Source of the DNA: Nipponacmea schrenckii
Lineage: Eukaryota > Mollusca > Gastropoda > Lottiidae
NCBI GenBank assembly: GCA_030562195.1
Contig: CM060200.1
Location: 38,323,468 to 38,387,467, forward strand
Reading direction: 5' to 3'
Length of the DNA: 64,000 bases
In this document: positions 50,801-61,438 of the stretch, piece by piece
Layout: each line of letters starts with the position of its first letter
How positions within the stretch are numbered: position 1 is the first letter of the stretch
Notes under the pieces: model-generated
The model's input: only the letters and a program-made list of their open reading frames with translations
Told to the model about the DNA's origin: nothing
The model's database searches: none
Program-made: the position numbers and the translations under genes

Positions 50801-53800
50801 CACCTGAATGATAATTACCTGTAAAATACAAGCAACAAATCCTTTCATTACAGACAGGCTAAATTCTAGATATGTTAGTTACACTATACGTGGCTTGGAT
50901 TCATTTTGTGGTACCTTAAAGCAATATTTTTGCTTTCATAGATAATATATAAAATTTCATCCATAGATTTGGCAATGAAAAGAATAATGTTTTTTCTTTA
51001 TTTTTACTTTCTATTCACTTTCTATAAGCTTAATCTAAGTCATCAGATTATAGATATAAAATACCAATCAAGTTTTATTGTAGTTTCAAAATGTCACATA
51101 GACATTCCCACAAAAATGAGTGACAAATCTCATACAAGATGGTAATTAGACTTTTATCTTGTTTCATAGATAAAATGCTTGCAAGTAAAGCCAATCACAG
51201 CCATTAATACAGACAGATATTCTGTTTATAAGAAATATAGAAATAGGCGTAGTTAAGGAAGCACTAGATATACGGATATACTAAATATAAGTTAATAAAT
51301 GTCAGAAATAGTATATCCATATATCTTGTGCTTCTTTGACATCTATATTGTTTTCAAGTTTACATTTACAGTCACTGATGTTATTTTGACTACTTTTACA
51401 ACCTAGTCTATATAATGACCACCTGTTAATTTCATAATTTACTCAACCAGCTGTTGTCACATTCAATACAATTATCAATATTTTCATCCAAAATCATTCA
51501 TAGAATTTTATTAGAAGAGTCAGATGTAATTTTGTGCTCATGCTGACTGAGGTCAATTTTAAGGACAATGATAAACAGCAGATTCACCTGAAGCAAACGT
51601 TCTATAAATCAGTTCTTAAAAAACAAGAAAGGTTCAAAAAATTTAATTCATTGCAAAATTGGTCAAGGACAATAACTCTAGGAAAGTCCTTAAAATAATG
51701 AATTAGATTACCGGTAAGTTCTCAGTATGGTACTCAAAATCATTTTGCTTGTCAGAAAAAATTATTTTAAAATATTTCAGACAGATATGAGACAACAATA
51801 ATATATATTTTCATATCTTTGAAGATTAGCAAAAAAAAAATAATATTTACACCAATATTTGCACAAAGAATAATCCGGATTTTGGTATCTCTTCCTACCC
51901 ATATTTGTTATTATATGTTAAACCTAGGTATAACTTGACAGTCAAAAGCGCAGTACATAACATTGCATGATTTCAAATGGGAAGTCAATTGGTTTTGTTA
52001 AGCATGATTGGCCATTGGTGACTCAGTTTTACAGTTTTACACATATGGGAGAGATTTGCAAGTGTGCCAGATCTACAGAATGACATTCTATAACTGTCAG
52101 TATGAAAATAAATATGTATTAACAAAAGTTGATACTCCATGTTATTCAGTCCAGGTTAACATTAGATATATTTGATTAAAGATGTGCATGTGCATGTATT
52201 TCTCAAATCTTGCCACCTAATTTTTTTATCTTGAATAAGTAACTTAAATAATAACTGTCATCAATACTAGATTAGTCAATAACATACAAAACTTTTCTCC
52301 TATATGCTGACAAGGTTTTTATCATGATCACAATATCATGTAAATCATGTTTCTTTCTTCAGTCATCATTACCAATTCATAAGTGATCACACATGCCAAA
52401 AGTTGCCTCCATAATTACTTGCTTACGATTGGTCTAGAAATCAACCAATGGTCTTTGTTGATAGAAGGAAGTTCAACCAGCAGAAATCATGCATGTCTGT
52501 ACCAGCACTGCTTTTAAGGGGATTACATGTGCACTTAAAATAGGTCAATTACTCTCTGTCCAAATTACAGACACTTAAAGACTACATAATGATACAAAAA
52601 AATATTGGTTGATTTTTATTTCAATCGAGTTCAGTCACGATTTGGACTTCAGAAGTTAAATATTCAAGAAATGCAATTGGATGGCAATTCACTCTAATAA
52701 TACAAAAAAATCCTTTTCATTTCTATTTGACAGAATTGCATTTCTGAACAATGGTTTAAGGTTGAATTCACCAATCCAGGCAGAATGCCAAGCTCATATG
52801 CAAATATACCTGAAAACAGTCTTGCCTAAACTGGCTATCTTGGCATATTTTCAGATATGAAGTTATGCTTTTTAAGACATACCAGTATTTGTGCATTGTC
52901 ATTAACTCAATTGTAAAGTTTTTTGGCAAAAACCTGAATTTCATTATGACATTATAACAAATCAAAAGTGGTGTAATCCTTAACAAAGCCAGTGAAATAG
53001 AAATGTTAATGCTAATGATATCAATAGTGTATATATATGATATTTATATATTTCTATTTAAACAGAAATGAATATGTCTTATTGCAATCGTCTATACAAC
53101 CTCCCTCTAAAAATCCTACCTTATAGTGTCACAGATTACTTTGTAAGAAACTGTGTTTTGAGAATTATGAATTACAAACCATTGCCATGCATGGCAAATA
53201 GGAAAATAGTCATATTGACTACTTACAAAATTGGGGTGGTTTTCTCAAGCTTAAAATATCCTGGGATATTTCAAACCCACATGGAAAATTGAGAGTACAA
53301 TAAAGATCTATAGATATGGAAGAGATTATTAAGAAGGGGAACCTTTCCCTGTGCCATTTTTACAATGTTGAACCAAAAATGATACCTTACCAAGAACCCT
53401 TTGAATGATAAGTTCTGTATAACATGATACTTGCAAAATGTATCAAATATGATTGATGTCTTAATCATTTCATGTTTTTTTTTAGATTCATACAAGCTTC
53501 ATACCAACCTTTTATATCTTGTTCACCATTAATAGGCATATCACCATATTCATTTCGCGGATCTGAAAAAACAACAACATTGTGATAGATTGGTGATACT
53601 GTATGGGGTTGAAAGCTGAGTGACCACTGGTCGACTGGTTGAGGAAGCACGGACAGCTTGCTCAAATAATCTTATTCATCTCTTGTTAAAGCATAGAACT
53701 TCCTCCTCATGTTGTTGGAAAATACAAGATCTCTATGATCTGGTTGTAGAACTGAAAATGGAGTAGTCACCCAGATAGAGCTGAAAATGGAGTAAAGTCA

Positions 53801-56800
53801 ACCAGATAGAGCTGAAAATGGAGTAAAGTCAACCAGATAGAGCTGAAAATGGAGTGAAGTCAACCAGATAGAGCTGAAAATAGAGTAAGGTCACCCTGAT
53901 AGAACTGAAAATGGTGTAGTCACCCCGATAGAGCTCAAAATGGAGTAAAGTCAACCAGATAAAGAGCTGAAAATGGGGTAAAGTCAACCAGATAGAGCTC
54001 AAAATGGAGTAAAGTCAACCAGATAGAGCTGAAAATGGGGTAAAGTCACCCTGATTGAGCTGAAAATGGAGTAAGGTCACCAAGATTGAGCTGAAAATAG
54101 GGTAAAGTCAACCAGATAGAGCTGAAAATGGGGTAAAGTCGACCAGATTAAGCTGAAAATGGGGTAAAGTCAACCAGATAGAGCTGAAAATGGAGTAAAG
54201 TCAACCAGATAGAGCTGAAAATGGGGTAAAGTCAACCAGATAGATAAAATGGGTAAAGTCACCAGATAAGTGAAAATGGGAAAGTCACCCTGATAGAGCT
54301 GAAAATAGAGTGAAGTCACCCTGGTAGAGCAGAAAATGAAGTCTACTTACCATAACTCTGAATAAAGTTAGCAAGATAAAGATCTAATTCGCGAACTGAT
54401 ACACTAATATGATGTGGATTAACACAGATATTGGGATGCATACAGTCTGGAGATTTTTCTAATCGCTCTCCATCAGTACTTTCTAGAGGTATTGCTTTAA
54501 ATAATATCACCATAACTAAGTCCAATCTCCACACTTTGTCAGCCTGCCGTAAACAGTCAATACGTCTCATTTTCCCTTTTTGATCTGGATTGCTTAAAAC
54601 ACATACAGGTGGACGCTTCCCAGTAATACTGAGCACAAAATCTTCTCGACATTCCTGTGTTATATCTTTCCGTAATTTCGCTAACAATCTTGATGCCCAT
54701 TTTTGTTTGACTTCGGCCTTTTCACTCTGAAAAATTTTGAGATAAATTATATATACCCTTTCTTATGGCAATGTTCCTTTTTAGGATTTGCCAACTTGTT
54801 CATACTAGGCAGATAACATAATGCTTTCAAAATTGATTTGCTTATTAGCCAAGTATTTTTTTATCTAAGAGAGAAGTAAATTTTAAAAATGGACTACCGC
54901 TACAGCAATCACTGGTTCATGTTGGTAGGGCCAGACTTGTTGGGGTAAGAAATAAATATTTTTTATATAAAATCAACATTATATGTCTGGCCCTAAATCC
55001 AGTTATGATATCCCATCCGAATAGGAAATGGATAGGGCCAGATGTGTCAGGCTATAGTAGGCCTAATATCAAATCATGAATTCTAGAAATAATCCATTGA
55101 TTGACTTGGCCATTCACAATTACCTTGTCATTAGTCCAATATAGGCAGGGTGCAGAACAATTGGATTTAATTTTCACAAAACATAACTGGATAAATAAAA
55201 TAAATAGGCCTACCTGTAATTCTTCTTTAACTTTTCTCTCTTCTTCCATAGACATACGCTTATCATTTTTCTTATAATATTTCCGTTTATGTGCTTGTAA
55301 ATTAAACCATGTGTATGAGAAGGATCTAACATGTGGCAGTAAGGCCTCGATGAATGGATGAAATTCATCCTGAAAATAGAAAAAAGAGTATATGTAATTT
55401 AATTGTTGCAACATGTCAATTTAAAGAAACCCTTAAACTAGATGACCTGAGCCACCTTCATAACCCCTTAACTCTTTCTTGTCATCTTTGTCATGTGGAG
55501 CCAAATCAACAGCCCTGTTTATTAGCCATACCTCATACCATCCTGTCCAAACCACCTCGTATTTAATTGTACAATACCAACAGTACATGTATATGACTAG
55601 GTCCTGATGACTACACTATATGACTTGAGCAACCTCTTCAACTATATTGATATATCTGATGCAAGGACAACACAAAATGATGGAAGAAAGGATAACGTAT
55701 ATTGAAAAAATTAGAAGCATTTTTATCATAAAATATTTCACTGTGGATGCTCAAACTAGATGTCTCCATCTCATACATCTAGTAAATATTCATATATAAT
55801 ACAGAAGAAGTCTTTATGGATTTCAACTATTGTTTATTAATACTGCTACGCTTCAATAAGTATCCTTTTATCTTATCTACATGCCATTCAAGGAACAAAT
55901 ATTCATATATTTCAATTTTTATTATCCATTGATTTTCAGACTAATGAAATATAATATGTCTAATACAAAGATGTTTTCCAACTTTCCTCAACTGAGCAAT
56001 AAATTGTCTGTAAGATATATAAGATATAAGACAATGGTTGATTGGTGAAAGTTATGTGGTTAATATCATTAAGTTCACTTGTTATATGGCTCTATTGATT
56101 CATGGTAACATATATCAACAAATACCAAATATCATTAACAAAATTTCTTTCTGCAGTACACTAGATTTACAAGCTGTTGAATTCATATTTCCTTAAAAAT
56201 TGGCCACAGCTCAGGACCGTTTATTCACAACCTGTAAGCAGCATGAGCTCTGGTCAGAAGTTGAGGGTAGAATAAATCTATTACAGGCTTTGCACTTCTG
56301 AGCAGTGAGTTTGCTTACTTAAACATTTTTGAAATATCATTATTGGAAACTCAAACCATTTTCATTAAAGCTGTCCTGATGAGGCTTGTTACTGTAACAA
56401 GAGTTGAGCTCAAGTCCATAAGTCCATCATGTGCCACCATCAGCATAGAATGAGTTCTTGTCAATTGTGTTCATCAACAGTGATTCAAGTATTGAATATC
56501 AATAAATAAGCATAACCACCACACTCAAGTTATCTTTTCTTCTCTTCAAATAAATTTAATCATGATTTTATTATATTTGTCACAGTGCATGACATCACAT
56601 TTTTCACGTCATTATATCATCACACAATGCCACATCCGTCACATCATCATATTGCAAACTTTCTATATTATCATTGCTGTTTAAGGAGCTGTGAACTCTT
56701 ACAAAACTGTGAATTCTGACAAAACAATAATTATTTGAAACATTCTTTCAGATACCGGTACTTCAATCATATTCAAAACAATTGAACTCAAAGGGTGTAC

Positions 56801-58534
56801 CGGTACATTTTTCAATATTCAGTACAATATATACATGTGCAATTGAACTAAAGCTCAATCTTTGTCTAATGATATTAGTGTGTGTGATCAAGTTGTCAGT
56901 CACATGTTATAGTGTAACCAGCAATTGAAAATTGATATTTAGTTATTGAAGTAATAGTTGACAATGAGGACATCAAATAACAATTTGTTCAATTTAACAT
57001 GTCCTATAAAACAGCATCTAAATATTTGTTTAAAATCAATGACAAAGCTCCTTTGGGCACAAGAATACGGAACATGAACAACTGTATAAGCTTACAGTTC
57101 TACCAGTATATAAGAGTTTCAAATGTCCTATTAGAGACAAGCCCCTCTCCACCATCAAGGTCAGTATTCCCTGTCTACTCAACAAACGACCATTTGTTTA
57201 AATGTTTAGTGTTTCTGTGCTAATTTACACATTTACCGGTCAGAAAATGATATTGTGGTCAACTTGTTTCAATATTGATACAATAATCCAGTACAGGCTA
57301 TCAATACATACACCAGGTAAAAGGACATGGTCACTCAACATATTTCCTGTATTGATAACAGTAAAATCTCAATTGTCTTGTACAAGCATATACATGAGGC
57401 TGAGTGTTTACTAGTTACCACTTAAAGTGATATTAAAATGAAATGAAAGTTTTATATTCTACTCTTCTGCACTGAATGGGCTAATAAAGATGGGCAACAC
57501 CATGCAGTGTGCAATGAGGGTAATTTTGCAAGGACAGAGCCATTACCCTGCGGTACTCTTATTAAATTTCCAAATGTTCAGGGATTTTTAATGTCCACAG
57601 CAAGTAGCAAGGTGCCAGTTTATTCCAATGACTACACGCTTTTCCATGTCAGCTCCTTTGACATGCATCACCAATAGGAGGAAACCTGGTTGAAAAATCT
57701 GAATGTATTATCTCAACCTTTGCCAGACCTCTAGGTTAATAAGCAAGCGGTTCCCTATAATAAGCCTTTCCATAGTCAGATTTATAACTAGTTGACAGTG
57801 TAAAAATGCAGGCCTTAAGAAAACTTAAGGAATAAAAAGCACAATGGATGCAAACAATTTCATCAACACATTAAACTACATAGTTAAATTAAAATATTTA
57901 TTGCATGTATACTTCCCAGCAAAGAATACCAATCTCAGCAAGAGGATACCTTTCTATCCCCTAATCTGATAGTAAGGCTTATACATTTGACTCGGACATC
58001 TGGCTATTAACCTGGTCAAAATACCTTAGAACAGTAGTTCCCAATCTCTTGGAGTTTTAGTCGCCTTGTCCATAAGATTCATAGAGATCTATGAAAGATT
58101 TGATGTGAATGAATCACATTTTATTGGTAATGGTAAAGAAATGTGGATCAAAAACCAAGAAATTTTGCAAAAAATCAATTAGCTTATTGATATTGTAAGT
58201 AAGTAAGTAAGTGCTTATTGATTGGACCTTCAGTTCAAGTTCATCAATGCATTTTATAACTATATCAGTAGATACTAGATTCTTATGAGCCCCTGATGTA
58301 CTCCCATTCTTAAGTATCCTTAAACAGTACCGGGTCTAAACACAAGACTTTAATAGGCCTAATAAACAACAAAATAGGCCTGGCTAGGTAGGAACTAGAT
58401 CTAGTAGGATAGGATACTACAACTGTAGGCCTATTACTATTAGCTTAGGCTAACTTCAAAGCAAAAATAACACGAATAATATTCATTCTATCATAATGCT
58501 TGTAAAATATGAAAATACGTACTTGTTCCTCCAT
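44716..58534 (-). CDS. NFI: Nuclear factor I (NFI/CTF) transcription factor, whole spliced coding span
   Basis: Sequence-specific nuclear factor that binds palindromic TTGGC-type sites as a dimer. Minus-strand exons: 58534-58523, 55369-55214, 54726-54351, 53562-53509, 50818-50732, 50246-50091, 49709-49542, 47722-47480, 47033-46894, 46416-46233, 45960-45797, 45412-45184, 44873-44716. They sum to 2127 nt (708 residues plus stop), all GT/AG with matching phases. Residues 5-185 are the MH1-like NFI DNA-binding/dimerisation domain ([52 protein letters not shown]). The C-terminal half is Ser/Pro-rich: GVFSAKELL block, [20 protein letters not shown], eight prolines (487-494) and [13 protein letters not shown]. 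It is longer than vertebrate NFIs (about 500 residues), and no paralogue is seen here. An alternative first exon lies at 59076-59068. Confidence 0.95.
45184..45412 (-). CDS. NFI: NFI exon 12
   Basis: Acceptor ATTATAG|GTA, phase 0. Encodes [20 protein letters not shown], then [39 protein letters not shown] and acidic [10 protein letters not shown]. Donor GAAG|GTAATA. The acidic/hydrophobic end could be an activation patch (inference). Confidence 0.9.
45797..45960 (-). CDS. NFI: NFI exon 11
   Basis: Encodes [39 protein letters not shown] and [16 protein letters not shown]. The PPINRAVVS stretch corresponds to the SPANRFVSV-like end of vertebrate NFIs. Donor CCG|GTGAGT, phase 0. Confidence 0.92.
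46233..46416 (-). CDS. NFI: NFI exon 10: polyproline segment
   Basis: Encodes [20 protein letters not shown], then ML followed by eight prolines, [18 protein letters not shown] and [13 protein letters not shown]. The MLPPPPPPP...ARPV arrangement is a vertebrate NFI landmark. Donor AATG|GTAAGT, phase 1. Confidence 0.95.
46678..46876. mobile_element. Foldback MITE family B, copy 1 (NFI intron 9)
   Basis: Two arms of about 80-90 bp are reverse complements: TTTCACATGCTCATAGAGGC on the left against CTGTAAGAGCATGTGAAACG on the right, with GAAGCAC and GTGCTTC near the ends. The right flank (ACCTACACCTATTTCTATAT) is the complement of the left flank of copies 2 and 3. Confidence 0.88.
46894..47033 (-). 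CDS. NFI: NFI exon 9
   Basis: Acceptor TTTTAG|GT, phase 1. Encodes [20 protein letters not shown], then [20 protein letters not shown] and AQNAQSQ. YH...ET..FV.LVC is conserved with vertebrate NFI. Donor CAG|GTAAGT. Confidence 0.95.
47480..47722 (-). CDS. NFI: NFI exon 8: Ser/Pro/His-rich with poly-Asn
   Basis: Encodes [20 protein letters not shown], a run of seven Asn (365-371), [20 protein letters not shown] and a Thr/Pro/His stretch. The AAC repeat coding poly-Asn is a length-variable microsatellite candidate. No recognisable domain. Donor TCAG|GTGACA, phase 1. Confidence 0.9.
48320..48807. mobile_element. Non-autonomous hAT element with 8-bp target duplication (NFI intron 7)
   Basis: A 488-bp segment flanked on both sides by GTTACTGG (48312-48319 and 48808-48815). 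Its ends are inverted repeats, TAGTGCTCACACGAATAG at left and the complement of CTATTATTCG-like CGATTATTCGTGTGAGTACTA at right, consensus TAGTRCTCACACGAATA. An 8-bp duplication and TAG-starting ends are hAT hallmarks. No transposase ORF is present, so it would have been mobilised in trans. Confidence 0.9.
49542..49709 (-). CDS. NFI: NFI exon 7
   Basis: Encodes [37 protein letters not shown] and [12 protein letters not shown]. The basic KRKR followed by an acidic [12 protein letters not shown] stretch aligns with the KRLKSVEDEMDSPG region of vertebrate NFI and could act as an accessory nuclear-localisation signal (inference). Donor CCAG|GTCAGT. Confidence 0.93.
50091..50246 (-). CDS. NFI: NFI exon 6
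   Basis: Joined in phase 1. Encodes [20 protein letters not shown], then [20 protein letters not shown] and [13 protein letters not shown]. The YYSYSP block matches the SSYYSMSPG motif of vertebrate NFI. Donor TCAG|GTAATA. Confidence 0.92.
50371..50583. mobile_element. Foldback MITE family B, copy 2 (NFI intron 5)
   Basis: The most complete copy: a palindrome with arms of about 95 bp, including ACATGCTCATTCAGGCAG / CTGTATGAGCATGTGAAATG, TCAAGAGAAATGA / TTTCTCTTGA at the centre, and GAAGCACAAGATA / TATCTTGTGCTTC at the ends. The left flank CATATAGAAATAGGCGTAGG is shared with copy 3. Confidence 0.92.
50732..50818 (-). CDS. NFI: NFI exon 5
   Basis: Encodes [20 protein letters not shown], then [19 protein letters not shown] corresponds to SGVFSVTELV of vertebrate NFI. 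Two donors overlap: AGGT|GTAAGT (chosen, phase 1, in frame with exon 6) and AG|GTGTAA, which would be out of frame. Confidence 0.92.
51228..51345. mobile_element. Foldback MITE family B, copy 3, internally deleted (NFI intron 4)
   Basis: Keeps both ends (AAATATAGAAATAGGCGTAG at left, TATATCTTGTGCTTCTTTGA at right) and the TTAATAAATGTCAGAAATAG arm, but has lost most of the central palindrome, leaving about 118 bp. Confidence 0.82.
51346..53508. other. NFI intron 4, remaining sequence
   Basis: AT-rich intronic DNA. I saw no further exon or repeat that I can support. Confidence 0.5.
53509..53562 (-). CDS. NFI: NFI exon 4 (54 nt)
   Basis: Small symmetric exon (phase 1 to phase 1) encoding [18 protein letters not shown]. 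It can be skipped without changing the frame. Acceptor TTTCAG|AT and donor AAAG|GTTGGT. Confidence 0.88.
53747..54336 (-). repeat. 31-bp minisatellite in NFI intron 3
   Basis: About 19 copies of a 31-bp unit; on the plus strand it begins GAGCTGAAAATGGGGTAAAG and continues TCAACCAGATA. Variants have CACCCTGAT or GGAGT. On the gene's strand the array begins within about 15 nt of the exon 3 donor. Confidence 0.95.
54351..54726 (-). CDS. NFI: NFI exon 3: DNA-binding domain core
   Basis: Acceptor TTTCAG|AGT, phase 0. Encodes [79 protein letters not shown] and [20 protein letters not shown]. The cysteines and histidines fit the zinc/redox-sensitive MH1-like fold. It is almost residue-for-residue the vertebrate domain and is the most conserved part of the gene. 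Donor TATG|GTAAGT. Confidence 0.98.
55214..55369 (-). CDS. NFI: NFI exon 2: start of DNA-binding domain
   Basis: Encodes [40 protein letters not shown] and [12 protein letters not shown] (52 codons exactly). It begins in phase 0 right after the acceptor, the same boundary used for the alternative first exons of vertebrate NFI genes. Donor CAG|GTAGGC. Confidence 0.97.
55370..57436. other. NFI intron 1, downstream part
   Basis: No exon or clear repeat supported. The ORFs of 70-74 codons on the plus strand here have no recognisable domain. Confidence 0.5.
57437..57690. mobile_element. Dispersed repeat family D, copy 2 (NFI intron 1)
   Basis: Matches 34525-34770 with shared CTCTTCTGCACT, ATGGGCTAAT, CAATGAGG, TTTCCATGTCAGC and AATAGGAGGAAA blocks, at moderate divergence. 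Confidence 0.7.
58523..58534 (-). CDS. NFI: NFI exon 1a (12 nt coding, MEEQ)
   Basis: ATG GAG GAA CAA and then donor GTACGT, phase 0, splicing to DEFHPF. An in-frame TAA lies seven codons upstream, so this ATG is the start of that transcript form. The context G at +4 favours initiation. Confidence 0.75.
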
Positions 58535-59067
58535 GCAGAATAACAATATTTAGGATCTTAATCCGTAAGCCACAGAAGAACAGAAAAATCACGATTATTT
58601 GACTTCATCTTGGAGGGTAAACCCCCCTGTTGATGGAACCACAAAATTTTGTCTTGGAACAAGGTCCCGAAGTAACCAATTTTAAAATCCTGTAAACAGC
58701 CTTATTAGGAGCGTTAGAGTGTTTTAAATGATGCAAACGGTTTCAGGAATCACTTATACACGATTTAAACAAATGGAATATCATCTATTGCTCAAAATAA
58801 AGTCGTATTTTCATCGAAACTTTTAATTTGCAAAGGCACGTCATAACACGATTGTCAGGTAGCAGCCATGTTGAAAAATAGTCCCAACAATTAACCTTTC
58901 GTTTCTTGAGAAATAGCGCAATAATACAATGAAATGGTATAAAAGTTTACGAAAAGTAATACCAGCATAATTTGCCACTAAAATATTTTATCAGACGCAA
59001 AAGAATGAAAAAAACATAAAAATTGACATTGGAATCCTTTGGCGAATGGATATTGTCTAATACTCAC

Positions 59068-59076
59068 CATGGTCAT
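59068..59076 (-). CDS. NFI: NFI exon 1b, alternative first exon (MTM)
   Basis: ATG ACC ATG and then consensus donor GTGAGT, phase 0, also able to splice to DEFHPF. The first in-frame stop upstream is TAA about ten codons before. It lies about 540 bp upstream of exon 1a, suggesting a second promoter. Vertebrate NFI genes also use several short alternative first exons. Confidence 0.6.
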
Positions 59077-60945
59077 TTTCCGTAGAGGCAAATCGCTACT
59101 CTGTTACACATTCGTTAACTGAAAACGGCTAATCCGATTAAAACTTATATGCAATTACTATGCATGAGAATTTGCATATCTATGTTGTAATTGTCATGTT
59201 TAATCCATTTCGAAAGTAGGTCATATTTAATCCCACAAGATTATAATTCGATAATGACGTCGTAATGTTTTGAAGAAGGCCGAATATTGTTGTCATTTTC
59301 CATATTTGGAACGAACGTATCAAGTCTCAGATTTTAAACCAATCAAATTACACTCGGTAAAATAGTCCCGTTAAAAATAGAATTGATTGACAGGTGCTTG
59401 TTTACCTTTGAATCAGATTTCTGAGAATCTCTGAGTAAAATGCAGTCGTTTTGACTTCTTAGTAACATTTCTAGTCAATTATGTTGATAAATTTTGCTTT
59501 CTGAATATGACTAAAGCAGTATTCAGAGGAATTTGTATACAGGTAGATTGAAAACGATCTGACAGAAGTCACGCCCCCAGCACGAGGTAGCTCATTCATA
59601 GCAAAAATAAATCTTGCTCAGCTGATCTCCAGGAAACTGGCCAAGAAGAGAAGGGCCAAAACTACGAAAGAAAACTTTTTGGCAAGAATATTTACACATT
59701 TACTACGACGGAGAGTGGTATATGAAAGTAATCTAAGATTATGAATGAAAATTCCTGTGATTTGCCAAAATAAATTGGAGCAATTTTTATCCACAAACGT
59801 AGGCTTGGGCCAACAAGGTGCATTGTACCACCAAAGGTCTTTAAACCCAAATTTTCTCCCAATTAAACCTTTATAACGATTGTTATATTATTGCAATATT
59901 GTTTATACATTTTTTGATGCATATAAACGAACCTGGCTTAGAGAAAGAGTGAATGAGACCGTACCGACAAAATTGGCCTTGGGGTCCCTCGAGTTGTTAG
60001 GGACTAAATCAAATACAAGTAATATGTTCAGCAGAAAATTCCAGGTTCTACCTCTTGTAATATAATTAAATGTAAAAAACTTTACTATAAAACCCATTAA
60101 ATTGAAAATAATATTCTACATCAAGTGTAAATGCTCAAATATAAACTCCTGTCGACCAACCACATTTTAGACCTTGCAGGGTTTGTAAATAGTGGTCTGC
60201 ATAAAAAACAAACTTTTACATCCAAATTTATTAACGCAAAACCCAATCTAATTAAAATCAGATCACAATTTCGTTACCTCTTCTAAAGTTTTTACTATAG
60301 ACAAAAACAAATAATAATAATAAAAGAAACGAAATCTAATCTTACTCAGTAGACTCAAATTTATTTTTCAGACTTTGAAGATAAAACACTAAAAACGTCG
60401 CCTACATATTTTTTCTTGGATCAACTTAACAATTTTGTTGTTAATTAGTTAGCAAAATTCAATTTATTTTTCTCAGACTGAATACGTTACAGAAATATAT
60501 CCCCCCCCCCCCCCAATTCCAAAAACAAAACAAAAAACAGTCTCAGAAGAACGTCTATCATAATGTAACACTCTTGTCAGGTGTAATGGTACGGAAAGTT
60601 TTTTCAAGTGAATAACTTAAAACATGGAAGCAATTCGATAAGAAAAACAGAATTTATATTGGTAAGAAAAATGATTTACGCAAACCACATGTCCAAAACG
60701 AATATAAAGTTTATTTATAGATTTGTGTTGAGAATCATATTAAAAATGGAGGTAAATTATCTTAAAACGTGATAGAATGCCCGGTAGGTTTCCAGATAAC
60801 AAAATCTCAGCTTCTTCTCTTTCTTTCTTCCTTTCTTCTTTAAAGTACTTTATTTCTGATAGCTTTTGTGTATATATCAAATATATGAAAGATGCAAAAC
60901 ATCTCTTTTTATACAAAAAGAAAAACCATTAATACATTTGATACT
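59077..60945. other. NFI upstream flank
   Basis: Probably holds the NFI promoter(s) and 5' UTR. No core promoter element could be fixed by eye. A run of about 16 C residues at 60500-60515 is a difficult-to-sequence, structure-prone tract. Confidence 0.4.
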
Positions 60946-60949
60946 AACT

Positions 60950-61438
60950 CAATGTTATATAAAGAACTTTTAATACATACTCGTAATATTAAGACCTCTT
61001 GACACTAACTTGATTCTAACTCGTAATGTAAAGACCTCTTGACACTAACTCGTAATAGAAAGACCTCTTGATACTAACTCGTTGTAATATAAAGACCGTT
61101 TGATACTAACTTGTAATATAAAGACCTCTTGATACTACTCGTTATATAAAGATCTCTTGATACATACTCGTAATATAAAGACCTCTTGATACTAACTCGT
61201 AATATAAAGACCTCTTGATACTAACTCGTAATATAAAGACCTCTTGATACTAAGTCGTAATACAAACTCGATATATAAAGACCCCTTGATACTAACTCGT
61301 AATATAAAGACCTCTTGATACTAAGTCGTAATACAAACTCGTAATATAAAGACCTCTTGATACTAACTCGTTGTAATATAAAGACCTCTTGATACTAACT
61401 CGTTGTAATATAAAGACCTCTTGATACTAACTTGTAAT
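60950..61438 (+). repeat. 29-bp minisatellite upstream of NFI
   Basis: About 16 copies of a 29-bp unit starting TAATATAAAGACCTCTTGAT and ending ACTAACTCG, with variants GTTGTAATATAAAG and AGTCGTAATACAAACTCG. Its sequence is unrelated to the 29-bp array at 21382. Confidence 0.93.
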
